Numbered from the stretch's first letter, positions 33,301 through 45,439 are shown. The stretch: 64,000 nucleotides of DNA from Amborella trichopoda (GCF_000471905.2 NW_006500337.1:753084-817083), one strand, 5' to 3'. Made by a program: numbers and translations. Notes: generated by a model from the sequence alone, not told the origin.

Positions 33301-36170
33301 AAGTCCCCATATATTTTCTCACTACTTCCAACTATGTCTTTTTGGGCCTACCCCTTGCCCTTTTTGAGCCTTCCTCCCTAACTGACTCATACCCCCTAAT
33401 AGATGTTATATTGGATTTGCGCCGCACATGGCGAGCCCACCTAAGTTTTCTTTCTCTCATCTTATTGCTTATTGGTGCCACACACCTAAATTCTCTCAAA
33501 TGTATTCATTTCGAATTCTATCCCTTCTTGTTTTGCCCTTATGCATCTCAACATCCTCAACTCAGCCACACTTATTTTATGAGTATGTTGTTTTTTAACC
33601 ACCCAACATTCCGCTCTATAAAGTAAACCTGGTCTAATAGCTATCCTATAAAACTTCCCTTCAACTTCATTGAACGATATATTTAAATTTGTCCAAATTC
33701 ACAAACCCAAGTATTAATGTAAACAAGAATCATATCATTGACCTCTCACACACAATAACAAAAAACTCTCTTACTCCCCTATCGTAGGTGCATTGAAACC
33801 AATGAAATAACAAAAAGTTGGATCAGAGATGAAGCATTTCTCAGAGGCAATCTTGTATTTACAATAAGTTACGGTTCATACGCTTTGTAAAGTTGTAAAT
33901 TATAAAATATGTAGGAAATGATGGCATTCAGAAAGTTTATGGGTCATAAAAATGGGAGATCTACTCCAACCCAAAAATGCACCCGTGAAACTCCTTCCCA
34001 AAATAGAGGATACTCCACTCTAAGTTAGTGAAATGATGGTTCTGCTTACTCATGGAATTATGATTTTTGACAGAGATCTGGATCCCGTTAAGATGGGATT
34101 GAGTTCCCTGACTTCCTGGGTTGAGATCCCAAATATCGAGCAATCATTTGGAATCGAGATCTCGTGTCTCGGAGTGCAGGATCGAGCTTCTAGAGCGGGG
34201 GTGATCCCCTTCATAAAAGATCGTGGGAATTATGGTCTGCACGCCTCCAACACAACTACAAATGTTAGGAAATAACAGAATAAATTCTCAAGGCAACTAA
34301 GGCTAAGATCAATAAGTTGACTTTATATATAGACAAAATATACAAAGGACTCACCAAGTAGGCAGCCCACAGACGGGGTACTCAAAAGATGTGGACTATT
34401 TGGTTACACAACCTGTTTTTGCTGCCTTTTCTGAATTTTCCTGAATGAAGCCTATCTATGATAGCCAGGCTGGTAATGAATGTTCATTCATTTGGTTAGG
34501 GAACCCATTCCCATTTGTATTTGACGAGATTTGAAGATTAAAAAAATCCAATTTAGCCCATGGTGTCTTTGCCACACAATGAACACTTCAGGAATTGGCA
34601 GACTTGAGTTACATAATTTGCAGGGTGTTTATCTTATTAAAGACCGGAATTTGGTGGCAATTTTCTGGTCCGTTCGTACCAGGACCCAGTCACGTGGGGT
34701 AGGCTGGATGTAGCATCTCTTAAGCTAGTTTTTGGTAGTTTCTTGAGGAAAAATCCAAGTTCAGCTGTTGTGTATGGGATATTTTGGGATGCAGAAGGAA
34801 GGAAGTTGATGAGTTACTCGGGCCCCTCGGTTGTATGTGGCTCAACAATTGCAGAGTATTATGAACTGCTTATAGGCTTATGTCTTGCTCCATTCCATTT
34901 GGAAGTACAGTTGGTGGTTGAGGAGGATTGTTTAAAGGGAAAAGTTTATATAGAGCCGAGGCTCTAAACAATCAAATTAGAGCCTACCTAAAAAAATTTA
35001 CTAGAAGAGGTTGTTTTGATGCCCAAATATCCTCAAATTGATCATCTCAACATCAGGATGCATGGACATGAGAAAAAAATGGATTTAAAGTTTTGGAAAT
35101 AGTGTATTTTGTAACGCATTTTTGGACCGTCAAGTTTCAAGATTTTCAAGATTTTCAAGTTTTCATAGATCTGTTGATCTACACTACTTTTTGAATCTTT
35201 AAACTTTATAAATAAAGATGAAAATATATTTTAAGGCTATCACAAAGATTTCCAGTATTGAAACCACATTTCTCGGCAGTACTTGAAGGTAGGCTCAAAT
35301 TTGAATTTGATTGTTTAGAGCCTAGGCTCTATACCATCCGCACCCTTGTTTAAATGTCACTTTGTGGGCCTAAAAGGAGTCACCGTTCCATGGCATGTGG
35401 CTATGTTCTTTTTGGAGGTATTTGACATTCGTGATTCTAGGGAGATTATCTTTCCAATATGTTGTCTGTGGTGCCTGTGAAGAAGCAGACCCTTGCGGAT
35501 GAAGGGGTTCTTGGAGATACTCTGTGTTGTAATCTGTAGTTGTACTTGTATGTTTTTATTTATTTAATACATTATGTTTCTGAAAAAAATAAAAAAAAAT
35601 AAAAAATCTATTCTCATTCTAATTGCTCCTGCTCATTGTCTTATCCCAAGGCTAAATATGTGTATGTTATGCCCTTCATTGTACCTTCAACGTATCGACA
35701 CCCATTCCACATGTGGCCCCATGTGGCCCGAGTTCTACGTCAATCCTATCGTTTCTATGTGCTGAATTATCATTGTCATGTGCTGCAGGGCAATTAAAGA
35801 AGAAAAATATGCTGCTCGTAGAGCAATACTTCCGGTGCTGCAAGCTGAAGAAGATGAGAGGTATGATTATGGGTTTCTCTTTGACGTGTTTTAAATTGGT
35901 AATATAACATTGGATTTTGCTGTTTTTTTTTTGGTGTGTGTTTGTGTGTGTGCATGAGAGAGAGTATAACTATTTGTCGGCTAGATGTTATATTGCATAG
36001 TGTGTGAAATAGCTGTACGGTACAGGTTTGTGAAGGAATGGAAGAAGGTATTGGAAGAGGAGGCCAGAATTATGAAGAATGTCCCCGGTTGGAAAGTTGG
36101 CGAGAGTGTCTACAACTCTGGGAAGTGGATGCCTCCTGCCACTGGTGAGCTTCGACCCGATGTGTGGTAG
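30378..36170 (+). CDS. NDUFA13: NADH dehydrogenase [ubiquinone] 1 alpha subcomplex subunit 13 (GRIM-19), complete, 3 exons
   Basis: Accessory membrane-arm subunit of mitochondrial respiratory complex I. Exons 30378-30592, 35789-35860 and 36026-36170 join in phase to a 143-residue protein, the usual plant length (Arabidopsis At2g33220 and At1g04630). It reads [19 protein letters not shown]..., then [15 protein letters not shown], one membrane helix at about residues 43-63, [42 protein letters not shown] (written here as one helix followed by the conserved PGWKVG turn), and ends [13 protein letters not shown]. All introns are GT-AG. The start ATG matches the family start; a TTTTTTTTCGCAG acceptor 14 bases before it suggests a 5' UTR intron. 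Intron 1 is 5.2 kb and holds two L1 pieces, an antisense RTE piece and a Mutator-like MITE, yet the coding exons are clean. No missing residue is apparent. Confidence 0.96.
30593..32035. other. NDUFA13 intron 1, 5' part, no recognised element
   Basis: T-rich intron sequence after the GTACTG donor. No repeat family or coding segment recognised. Confidence 0.5.
32040..32990 (+). mobile_element. L1-type LINE 3' end with zinc-binding and RNase H remnants
   Basis: [20 protein letters not shown] is a zf-RVT-type segment; [15 protein letters not shown] is the linker found after it in plant L1 elements; FNFTFDG and [14 protein letters not shown] belong to the fused RNase H. Frames are broken and the upstream reverse transcriptase is absent. 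The 3' end is A-rich near 32975-33015. It lies in sense orientation in NDUFA13 intron 1. Confidence 0.78.
33202..33665 (-). mobile_element. RTE-type LINE 3' fragment, antisense in NDUFA13 intron 1
   Basis: On the minus strand: a [10 protein letters not shown]-like segment, [22 protein letters not shown]-like, RGRPKKT and VADPN (from ATGTAGCCGACCCCAATTAG), then GACGATGATGATAATA. Only the last 460 bp of the element are present. It resembles the copies at 22.1 and 27.7 kb. Confidence 0.85.
33670..34685. other. NDUFA13 intron 1, middle part, unclassified
   Basis: No coding support. AAATCGAG/ATCTCG words near 34130-34170 form short imperfect palindromes; no element ends found. Confidence 0.45.
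34690..35612 (+). mobile_element. L1-type LINE RNase H domain and 3' tail, split by a MITE
   Basis: [20 protein letters not shown] and [20 protein letters not shown] match the RNase H domain fused to plant L1 reverse transcriptases ([11 protein letters not shown] corresponds to the conserved AE..AL.GL). The frame is cut by the F1 element at 34937 and resumes after 35354, ending with [10 protein letters not shown] and an A-rich tail near 35580-35612. Confidence 0.8.
34937..35345 (+). mobile_element. F1 Mutator-like MITE with perfect 9-bp TSD (409 bp), inside an L1 piece
   Basis: Starts GGGAAAAGTTTATATAGAG and ends CTATACCATCCGCACCC. Ends share TATAGAGCC and AGGCTC in inverted orientation. TTGTTTAAA stands on both sides (34928-34936 and 35346-35354) without mismatch. 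The host is an L1 RNase H segment, so this insertion is younger than the LINE. Confidence 0.92.
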
Positions 36171-37570
36171 GGTTTTCAAGCCCTTTCTTTGGGGCTTTGG
36201 GCAACTGCTGATGGCAGTGGGTTTCAAACCAAATGATCAATTGCTTCTTGATAAGGGCTACTACTAAAAAAATTTCGTCCCCCTTTTTTCTCTTTTTTTT
36301 TAACGTGAAACACTATTCTTTTTTCCTTTATAACATATTTTACTAAAACGGAGATGGACCAGGCCATTCCGTTCCATCATGGATGCATTTTAAACTTCTT
36401 TGTTGGTTGTTATTGCTCTCACCCTCTCATAGTATGGTTGCATGATGGAGTTTTTGGGTTATATATAATTTGAGTAGTTCAATAACAGGAATAGAACTTG
36501 AGATGTAGCAGACAGATTGGATATATTACATAGAATCTTGAGATGCCAAGGATATTTGGAGATGAGTTGTCGGCTTTTAAGCCGGAAAAATTACTCGATC
36601 CATCGCCTTGGGATTGACATGGATAGTGGATGTTGGATATATGTCAATCGTGGATGTTGGATATGAGTACCTATACTGTGTCCTATGAAAAAAATAAAAG
36701 AAATATACTGTCCTCCTCTAAAAGAGGAAAGTGGGAGTGGATTGTACACTTCCTCTGCGGGCAAAACACTATGCCAAAGCTATTTTTTTTACTTCAAAAC
36801 TTTGAAGTCGTTTTACTGATCTCTAAGATTATTCTGAGAAAAGAAACCGACTTGGAGCTCAAGACGCTCCAACTTAATGTTGTCTCAACATTAACTTGCA
36901 CGTTTTGCTTTTTCAGATGCCACAAATCATTCTTTCAGGTTGTTACAGTGTAAATTAGAGGTGATTTTTGAACTTTTAGATAACAAATATCCCCATCGAA
37001 TTATTTGAGGCACAAGTGTGCGAGTCCTTGTTGATATTCCAACAAAACAAAGAAAATGAGAAGTGCAAGGGTTTTGTGGTTTGCCAATTCCCTCCACAAA
37101 ACACTCTCTCTATCGAAGTGAAAAATGACAATTCATTAACAGAAGATTATCGAATTGTTATGTAATGCCCGCTTCAGAGTTGTAGAATCTATAGCATGAT
37201 TTTTGAAGATCTTTTGAAAAGCTTCTAGTTCTCAACGGGTTTAAAGAAAATCAGAGATTTTTTTGAAAAACTCGTGTTTTAAACAGATGCTTGTTAATAA
37301 TGCTCTCACGGTCCCATCTCTCTCTCGTGCCCTCTTCCCCTCTCTATCTCTCTGCCCCCACACTTGCTCCCTTTCTTGCTCCGCCCCCACTTCTCTCTCT
37401 TTCACCCTTCAACCTCTCTCTCACATCCTTACCCCTGCTCTCTTTTTGTGTCCAAGCTCTTGACTTCTGTACTGCTTGGTAGCATTGGGAGGGGAAGCAA
37501 ATATCATGTGAAATTGGCACACAGAGGCCCTGTAATATTGGATCGAATGGATATCCACGGTTTTTTAAAA
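36171..37570. other. NDUFA13 3' flank and intergenic stretch
   Basis: The first few hundred bases hold the 3' UTR. A CT-rich block lies at 37310-37450 (many CTCTCT and CCCC runs), which yields overlapping low-complexity open frames that I do not take as genes. Nothing else recognised. Confidence 0.5.
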
Positions 37571-37574
37571 AAAA

Positions 37575-37958
37575 GGAAAATGGTTTGTTACGGTTGCAGC
37601 CCTATCAAAATAAGTAAAGCTTCACCTCATATCTTGTCAAATATTACAATTCAAGCATTGAAAAACCTTTACATCGATTATCTTGGCTTGAACATTATGG
37701 CGGTGAAAAAAGAAGGATTTCAAGCTTTAAAAAGAATGTATATTGGAACAACTAATCTCCATCAATCTCTCCGTAAAAATAAGTCTTCAATGATCTGCAC
37801 TATCAGTATTATTTTTTGAGTTTCAAATTTTATTTTTGTTGTTAAAAATTAATTTTAGAGCTATTGCATAGATTTCCATGGTCGAAAGTGTTTTTCGAAT
37901 GACGACTTGTTGTTAAGCTTTATTTAGTTTTCATAAAGCCTAAGTCTTATAGAAACTT
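37575..37958. mobile_element. F1-related MITE, diverged copy
   Basis: Starts GGAAAATGGTTTGTTACGG with GTTGCAGCCCTATCAAAA and ends CCTAAGTCTTATAGAAACTT. The body (AAGCTTCACCTCATATCTTG, TACATCGATTATCTTGGC) is related to the variant copies at 3.1-3.9 kb. Confidence 0.5.
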
Positions 37959-38424
37959 CATGCAAAACAACAAAAATTGGATTGAATAGGTATCCGTATT
38001 TAGTCAGAAAAAGTAAGCTTTGTAGTTAGAAAAATATTATAGGCTTATTTTTTTTATTTTTTATTATTATTAAAAAAAAATTCCCATAAGTATTATACGG
38101 GGTATTCATGTTGAATGAGAAAAAGTCTTGGTTGAGCTCAATGTTGTTTTCTTGCATCTAGGAGTGCGAAAAAAATGGGTGATGAGTGGGTTTTATGGGT
38201 CAAGTGAGTTGGTCTAAAAAGTATGATCAACATGATATTGTCGAGGGTTAGAGATATAGCTCTTTATACCAAATAAGTGATCTTGCTCTAATAGAATAAG
38301 AATCCTTTGGAGAATCCTTAAGGTCATCCACATACAAGAGATGGAGAATCCTTTAGTAAATTGCAACAAGAGATGGTAAATTGCAATAAAAATATGAGGC
38401 CGAGCTAATTGTGAAGGTCCACTT

Positions 38425-38540
38425 GAGGGTGCAGGAGGCCCAACTCGCATCGTAATTGAAGGAAGGAAGAATCACCACAACCCTCCGGCATCGTAATTGA
38501 AGGAAGAAAGAATCACCACAACGCTCCTCCAAGAGGCAAA
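38425..38540. repeat. Tandem duplication of about 42 bp
   Basis: CATCGTAATTGAAGGAAG, then AAGAATCACCACAAC and CTCC, stand twice in tandem with two differences. Confidence 0.85.
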
Positions 38541-38887
38541 GCCGGATGAGAGATGGGCGATCCTTTAAGATCATTGCCAAGCTCTTTGCATGTCGACTGG
38601 AATCTGCTAATTCTGAGTAGATTTGGTTTAGGTTACACCACTTGTGCCACCCAGCTTGATTGCCTCAAAATGAATGGTAGTTTCCACATGCCACCACTCT
38701 GCGACTATTTTTGGGCAGATTCATTGAATTTGGACTCTTTTGGTTTGTTTATCCAAAACAGCAGGCTGGAAAATCCATTTGAAATTGACAGTTACCTGCT
38801 CCAGTCGATTTTCAGCCTTTAAATACCATTTCAAGATCATTCATAGGGTTAGACTTTCAAACTCCTTCCTTTGAAAATTTGTAAAAT

Positions 38888-39410
38888 TGTTGGCCAAAAA
38901 ACATGATACCTCGAGAAAACGTTAGACTTAGGAAGACCTTAGCTTTAGGTCATTAAACCTGCGGCCTTAGGTTAAGAAAGCCATTCAACCAAGCCAGTGC
39001 CTGGTTAAAACTTGAAGAGAAACAAAGACGATGCACGGCATAAACTCAGTCCGTCTTGATACGGCAAAGCCTCGAAGCCTTGGGAGTTCTAGGCCAACTG
39101 GCCCGGTCTTGTATAGTTTAATTTCTTGCACTTCATTTTATTTATTTTTGTTTATTTTATTTAAATTAAATTAGTTTTATTGCATTTTACATAGTATTTC
39201 GCATTTCAGATTGTTGTTGGCTCTACCACTGATCTGAGAGCATATATGCTCATTTTTTAGTAGATCTGGCCTTAGATCAAAATTTGATTGGTCCCACTCT
39301 CTATCACTCTTAAAAAAAAAAAATCGGTTTGTGGTTCTGATCTGGTCGATCTCATCTTTAGATCGTCCCGATTTGCACTACTGTAAACAATTTGGTGCCC
39401 ACTGTGGGCA
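38888..39410 (+). mobile_element. LTR and primer-site remnant, Ty3/Gypsy Tat-like
   Basis: A putative LTR of about 502 bp runs from TGTTGGCC (38888) to TGTAAACA (39389). Right after it comes TTTGGTGCCCACTGTGGGCA, close to the TTGGCGCCCACCGTGGGGC junction known from plant Tat-lineage elements. The internal region is nearly all lost beyond about 39480. Fossil and broken; no second LTR seen. Confidence 0.5.
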
Positions 39411-39829
39411 TTTCGAGCTAGATTTGTGCACAAAAAAATAAAAACAGTTATAAAAAAAAAATTCATACCAATTTGAATCATATTAATTAGTTTTTTGCTG
39501 AAATCACTTATCAAAATAATTTTCATCGGTGATTTTTTAGGAAAAACCTTTTTCTGGGGATGTACAACAGTCTTGTTTTCATGCGCAACTTCCTTTTTCT
39601 TTTTGATCCCTGTCATTGGCCTGCACTTTTGTCATCCTCCTCATTCTGCGATAGCGGTTTTTTTTTTTTTTTTTTAAAAAAAAAAGTAAAAAAAAAAAAG
39701 ACTTTTCGTTTCATAAACCTTTGCTTTTTGGCCTCGTTCTATGAGCGATACGATACGAGTTTTGGGCGAGTAGATTGTACTCTATATTTGTAAACTTCAT
39801 ATTTATAAATTTTATTCATATTTATGCAC

Positions 39830-41695
39830 ATGCGCTGGAATTAAGTCATATGTGTTTTAAGGTCCCTGTGATTCTAGCTTGGTAAGGGTCTGATCTCTTT
39901 TTTTAAAAAAGACTCTGCCTGTGCCGCACCCCCCTCCCTCTCCCCCAACCAAGAATCAAACCTTAAACTTCTTACAAAGAGGTGGCTGATTGTTACTTGT
40001 TGTAACAAGTGTTAGAAAAACTGGCCAATTAGGTCAGAACAGCTAGGGTTTTGAGTACGATTAGGGTCGGTTTTGGGTGTATAGTAGCCTAGGGTACATC
40101 TCTTTAAAATGTGCGGCCTAAAACCAACCGGGTAGAGGTCGAACCAGCCATTTTTTTGTTTAACTGGACAGTTTTATGCTAACCGGACAGTTAGCCAATT
40201 ATTTTGAAATAGGGGCTGTTATATGTAGCAGGTACCCGTGAATCCAATTTTTCACTTTTTTTTTTTATTCGTTTTCTTGTATTTTTCATGTTTTGTTGTT
40301 GTAAATCACTATCTAATATCTATAAAGCAAGGAATTTGGATTGAAATATTGAAAAGAAAAGAGTTTCTTGGATTGAAATGACGAATTTTTTAGGGTCTTG
40401 AAAGTTTCAGTCATTTTTTCAATAATCTCTTCAATACCTAATGGTTCTTAAAGAAATTTAGAGGGTTTGATAGATAATCAAAGTATTTATCAGATTTATA
40501 TTTCATTTTGTTCAAAAAATCAAAGATTGTGGGTTGATTTTGGCCTAAAATGCTGCTGCTCAAAGAACCTATGTTCGATTCAAATAAGCATATTTTTTAT
40601 CAATGTATTGGTTGCTTTTTTTATCAAATTCAGTTGTGGATTTGGATTTTCAAGGCTTCATCTCTCAAATAAAAAATAAAATAAGTGCATGATAATGTCA
40701 CCCGATCTTCTACTCGATTTTTTTTGCTTGATTTTTTTTAATTATAGTTTTTAAGTGCTATGTATATTTGTAACAATGGAAATGAAACATTTTGTTTTTT
40801 TAAGTGCATGAAACTTTTTTGGTTAACTTATGTTCAATGAAACACTACACCATTGCCTTGTATGTGCTTAGTTCTACCCTCTCTTTCAATTTTTTTTTTT
40901 CATTTTTCATCAAGGTTTTTGAAATGTTATGTAAAGACAACTATATTTTTTTTTAAAGAGACTTGGGCAAAAATATATTTTGTAGCCAAAAAATATGCAT
41001 GTTGACTGTTGAAGCAAACAATCAAACATACTTGGACCCCAATTGATCTAATCTTCTTCCCAAAATTCTTAAAGATATCCAAAAACAGACATTTAGATCT
41101 CTAATTTTGCCCCAGAACCATACTTTATTCAGAATTTCTCTAGCTTCTAGGTCTATGCTCTTCCTCTAAATATCTCTTACTATAGATTTTTCTATCACTG
41201 AAGGTTATCGTGATTGGTCTCAAGTCTCTCTAGAAATGTGAATCTTTGGAAGAGAGAGAGAGAGAATGTGTGTGTGTGCTTGTGTGTTTTACAAAAGATA
41301 TCTTAATTTCAAATCATTCATCATTTGGCAACATGGGTTGGACCATTAATATCAAAATACACCCAAGAAGTCTAGGCTAATCTATCAAATGGAACCCATC
41401 TTTGGAGGCGAACTTGAAAAGTGCCTCTACTAGAAATTTTTTATTTTTCTTTTTATTTTTATTTTTTGGATATTTTTACCCATTAAAAAAAATTTCTACC
41501 AGACAAGTTAGTCTGGTTAACCGCCCAATTAGTCCAATTCCGATTCTAATCGCTTAAGGTCCCATGTCCAGTTAATTGTTTCGGTTCGATTTTGCAAGCA
41601 CTAGTTGTAACCAATACGCTATCTATGTTTGATTATAAAAGGTTCCCCACTAATTATACATATTACGTTTCTTTCGTTGTTTTTTTTTTTTTTAA
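39830..41695. other. AT-rich intergenic stretch, unclassified
   Basis: No coding support. A GGTTTGATTCTTGG-like segment on the minus strand near 39950 resembles a pol III B box but no A box goes with it. Remaining sequence is T-rich with homopolymer runs. Confidence 0.45.
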
Positions 41696-41699
41696 AAAA

Positions 41700-41805
41700 A
41701 AGCTCGACTCAAGTGAGTTATTCGAGCTCGCCCGAGTAACTTGCCTCGGCCAAAGGCCCGAGTAACTTGCCTCGGCCAAAGGCCCGAGTACCTTGGATGA
41801 GTCGA
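41700..41805. repeat. ACTCG-rich dispersed repeat with 26-bp tandem duplication
   Basis: GCCCGAGTAACTTGCCTCGG with CCAAAG stands twice in tandem. Related words occur at 20.6, 57.0-57.4 and 63.6 kb. Confidence 0.55.
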
Positions 41806-41834
41806 TTTCCTAAATATTGCTTATAAATAAGGAT

Positions 41835-42175
41835 AATGCATGTTGGAAAAACATCAAGTGCACCTCAAAATCCCAGCCTACAAAAAAAACAAACAGATCT
41901 GACACTGTAAAATCCTCCATTGATCATCCTGACCTTGAGATATATGAACATAAGTTTATAAAAATAAAAAATTGACATCAAGTTAACCCTCCATTGGTCA
42001 TCCTGACCTCGAGACATATGGAAATGAAAAATTCAAAAACAAAAAAATTGATCTCAAGTATGGAAAATAGCGCATCTTACAGCACGTTATCTGGACTGTC
42101 TATTTTAAAGATTTTCAAGTGTTTATATATGTATTACATCTGTACGAATTTTAGAGAGGAGGTTCGTCATGTTGG
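41835..42175 (+). mobile_element. F1 Mutator-like MITE, worn copy with internal duplication
   Basis: Body words AAGTGCACCTCAAAATCCC, CATTGATCATCCTGACC, TTACAGCACGTTATCTGG and ATTTTAAAGATTTTCAAG follow F1 order. The segment CTCCATTG(A/G)TCATCCTGACC is present twice about 55 bp apart. Ends are lost. Confidence 0.55.
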
Positions 42176-42289
42176 AATAAAACAGGCTATATACATGTGT
42201 TGAAGTATCTTTTTCTTTTTTTTTCATTAAATTTTTCTAATTTTTGTCATAGTACAAGGTAATGCTTTTTTGATTTATAAGTATGTACA

Positions 42290-42460
42290 TAGAAGCTTCC
42301 TCTATGGCTAAAAAAATGCCTAGGGATGGTTGGAAGTAGTTAGAAAATAAATGGTTGAGAGTGTGGTTCTTGATAGCACAGAATGGTGGTCTAGGATTTA
42401 TGCAGCGGACCCCGAATCATTTGAAAAAGACAAATGCTTTGATGATGATAATTATGAGAG
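42290..42460 (+). mobile_element. RTE-type LINE 3' terminal fragment
   Basis: Contains TGGTTGGAAGTAGTTAGAAA, AGAATGGTGGTCTAGGATT, CAGCGGACCCCGAATCA and GCTTTGATGATGATAA, the last 160 bp of the RTE family in this window. Confidence 0.75.
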
Positions 42461-43435
42461 AGAGAGAGATAAATAGATAGATAGAGACACATGGGTATAA
42501 TGATAGATAGATAGGATTTAAAAATATTTTTTAAATTTAAATTTATTTTTTAAAAGTTAACATGATATCAATGAACCCCATAAATAATATTAAACCATAC
42601 ATTCATTTGATATTAGCCTTTATGTAATAATGAACAAAAATTTAACTTGTATAATATACCTTTCAAATGAATTAATAATAAAGTTAATTCTTTAATTCAA
42701 AATTTCTGTATTGGAATTAGGAAAACCCTTACTTTCAAATATTTAAATTAATAATCTAAAATTAAAGATTTTATTGAAAAAATAGATTTAAATTATTGGA
42801 ATTTAAATCATGGCATCTTAATATATTTCATGCCAATAATAAAAAATCATGTTATAACATATTTCTTATGAATTTCCATATAAAAAATTAAGAAAATTTT
42901 TATTTTAAATGTTAAAATTTTTATTTTAGTAAAATATGATGCAAATAGAATCTCATTAACATATAGTTTAAATTTATGTGTATGGGGCATATGAACATGC
43001 CAAACCTTTTATGTGTCATTGATTCTTAATTTGGAATCACACATATTTTTAATATGATAGGCTTTGGAATAACATACCTTTGTTTTCCCCCTTTTTTTAT
43101 AAGCCTCTGAAGCATTTTTCTATATAACTTCCTGCTTTTGTGAGGCTAACATTTAAAAACTAAAAGTTGAAGAAGCCTTTCAAGCCTTTCTTTATATAAC
43201 TTCCATATGTTAGGGCATTAGAGGAGACTAAAGAGGTATATTGATTTTAAGTGATTTTTTTATTTAATGCAATAATAATTAATATTACAATGTTTTAAAT
43301 TTGAGTGATTCAGTAATATTTAAATATGAAAAGCAAATATTATATTATCTATCTAAAAATAGTGACATCTAATCATTTTAATTTCGGTAATTGTACTAAA
43401 TTAAAAAGGTTTGAATTTAATTTTTTATATTTGGA
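42460..43435. other. AT-rich intergenic stretch
   Basis: A GATA microsatellite lies near 42470-42515. TTATATAACTTCC with AAGCCT(C/T)T recurs near 43100 and 43185. No gene seen. Confidence 0.5.
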
Positions 43436-43439
43436 CTAT

Positions 43440-43620
43440 TTATAATTTTGGATGGTCCTTTGGATATCACAATCATTATTGTCCCTTAAATTTCAAATTA
43501 GATGATTGTAAGAGTGTAATTGATTAGTTCTAAAAGAAATTCCTCACACTTACCGAGTGACCCCAGGCCATCTAATTTAAGTGGTGATAGTTATGAGCTC
43601 CTTGTTCTTTTTATAGACAA
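43440..43620. mobile_element. F3 small element copy
   Basis: Shares ATCACAATCATTATTGTCC, GTTCTAAAAGAAATTC, GAGTGACCCCAGGCCATC and TTTTTATAGACAATTCC with the copy at 48.4 kb. Confidence 0.5.
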
Positions 43621-43872
43621 TTCCTTTTAAATATGTGCCAAAGTGAAGTGAGAGAGGGAAAGAAGTGAGTTTTAAGAGTGAGAAAGGTAAAGTTATTTCT
43701 TTTGCTTTTTGTTCAGGTTTTTTAATGTCATTTAATTCGAAATAAAGGTAATTTATGAAGGTAATTTAGGAAGAGTTTATACAAATTGTCACTGAAATTT
43801 TTGAATAATAATATATTACAAAATGGCGCTCAATTGAATTCATCAACATACACTTAAAACTTTGGGATTGTA

Positions 43873-44085
43873 TATTAGGGGGTTTTTATCTTTATTACAA
43901 GGAGTCACAATTATTCTTAGCCATTGAATGTAAAATCAATGGCTTGAGATGTGTTGAAGTTTGAGAAATATTTTTACATTTTAAGTCTAGTCAAAGACAA
44001 TCTTACAATGACCCAATTTGAAATCGGAGAAAGTAATTGTAATCTTCATGTGCCAAAAATAAATGGAGTCTATATATATTTTTTA
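43873..44085. mobile_element. F2 small TIR element copy, worn
   Basis: Body words TTACAAGGAGTCACAATTA, GCCATTGAATGTAAAATC, GTGTTGAAGTTTGAG and TCTAGTCAAAGACAATC follow the F2 order. Ends are degraded. Confidence 0.5.
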
Positions 44086-44204
44086 TCGTTTTAAATACTA
44101 CATAATAAAAGATATTAAATAACATTTCTCTTAAATTTTCAGTCTCAGAATACCCATCCAAAAACTACACAGCCTTCGATCAACCCTAGAATTTAACCTT
44201 AGAG

Positions 44205-44548
44205 ATAAGGTGCACCTCCAAATTTTGTCATGGTATATAATTTTGATGTAAAATGTTCTTAGGATTATCTCAAAATCTATTTTTATATCTAATTATAAAA
44301 TTTTAAATTTCAAAAATGGTTAAAATCGTGTAGATATATAAACATATGAAAATCTTGAAATTGGACAGTGTAGATAATATGTTGTAAAATACACTATTTC
44401 TGAGACTTAAAATCTTTTTATTTTCCATGGACATACATCTCGATGTCGAGATGATCAATCAAAGAGCCTTTTCCGATGGATTTTTAAGGTGCATCCGTAG
44501 TTCTACCTTATAAGGTTGCATCCTTATATAAACTTTTTCCTATAATCT
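44205..44548 (-). mobile_element. F1 Mutator-like MITE, left end worn
   Basis: AAGGTGCACCTCCAAATTT, CTCGATGTCGAGATGATCAA (palindrome) and TATAAGGTTGCATCCTTATA mark the family. The right end reads ATATAAACTTTTTCC; the left inverted end is missing, so no target duplication can be read. Confidence 0.7.
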
Positions 44549-44549
44549 A

Positions 44550-45435
44550 TATACATTTTAAATTGGTTTTCAATCATCATCCTGATCAAGTATCTTCGCA
44601 CTAAAATAGGCTGCTGTGCTATGATATCTAAAATATTTGTACATTTTAAAATGGTCTCCAAAATAGAGAAGCCCATATGGTATCTATAGATATGTATAAG
44701 CCCAATCGTAATTCCAGACCAAATAGCTCAGTAGGACCACATTAACTAGTACTTTAATTGATCCAATCTGAAACAAAAACTAGATTGGGTTGAAAATCGA
44801 TTTTAGCCAGTCACACGAGGCGATTTTGACTCATAAGACCAGTTGAACAAACTTCGATATTTTCTAATATAAATATCTTATATTTTTTAAATATTATTCT
44901 TTTTTTAATTGTTTAATTGATTTTAGCCCATCAAACGTGTCGATTAGATTTGTAGACTGATAAAATCTTGTTTTTTGTAGTAGTTTACATAGGTAACCAT
45001 TTTAGCGTGGAATACATGGATTCTCTCACTTATTCATTGTAGTTGCCTGATGAATTGATGTTAAAGATCTTGGAGTAACGTGCATTGAAGTCATTATGCA
45101 CATGCAAAGCAGTTTATAAGGGAACCGGATAAGATCTTGGATAGACTTCCATTGTAATTGTTATATAAGATCTTAGTCTTCCATTAACTATTGATTTGGA
45201 TTCTTCAATCCAAGATAAATAAAGTACAATTTATTGTTTGGGTACAATTTGCTCTATAAAAATTTCTTATTTTTTTATTTTTTTATTATGTAATATTTAT
45301 AGAAATTTTGCATTCATGCTCTTAGAAATTTCTTGCTTTTTTTTAAAAAAAAAAATTATTATTTTTTGCTGATTATGTTGCTGGTTTTGTTGTATTGGTT
45401 GCGGATACAATCACATTCAATTTTCTCTAAAAAAA
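44550..45435. other. AT-rich intergenic stretch
   Basis: A segment TCGATTTTAGCCAGTCACAC recurs as TTGATTTTAGCCCATCAAAC some 130 bp further on, a direct duplication. No gene seen. Confidence 0.45.
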
Positions 45436-45439
45436 AAAT

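Noticed and set aside
37263-37482. Overlapping leucine/serine/proline-rich open frames
   Set aside because: They arise from a CT-rich block read in three frames; no start context, partner exon or family match.
39930-39975. Minus-strand B-box-like GGTTTGATTCTTGG, possible SINE
   Set aside because: No A box at a fitting distance and no clear ends.
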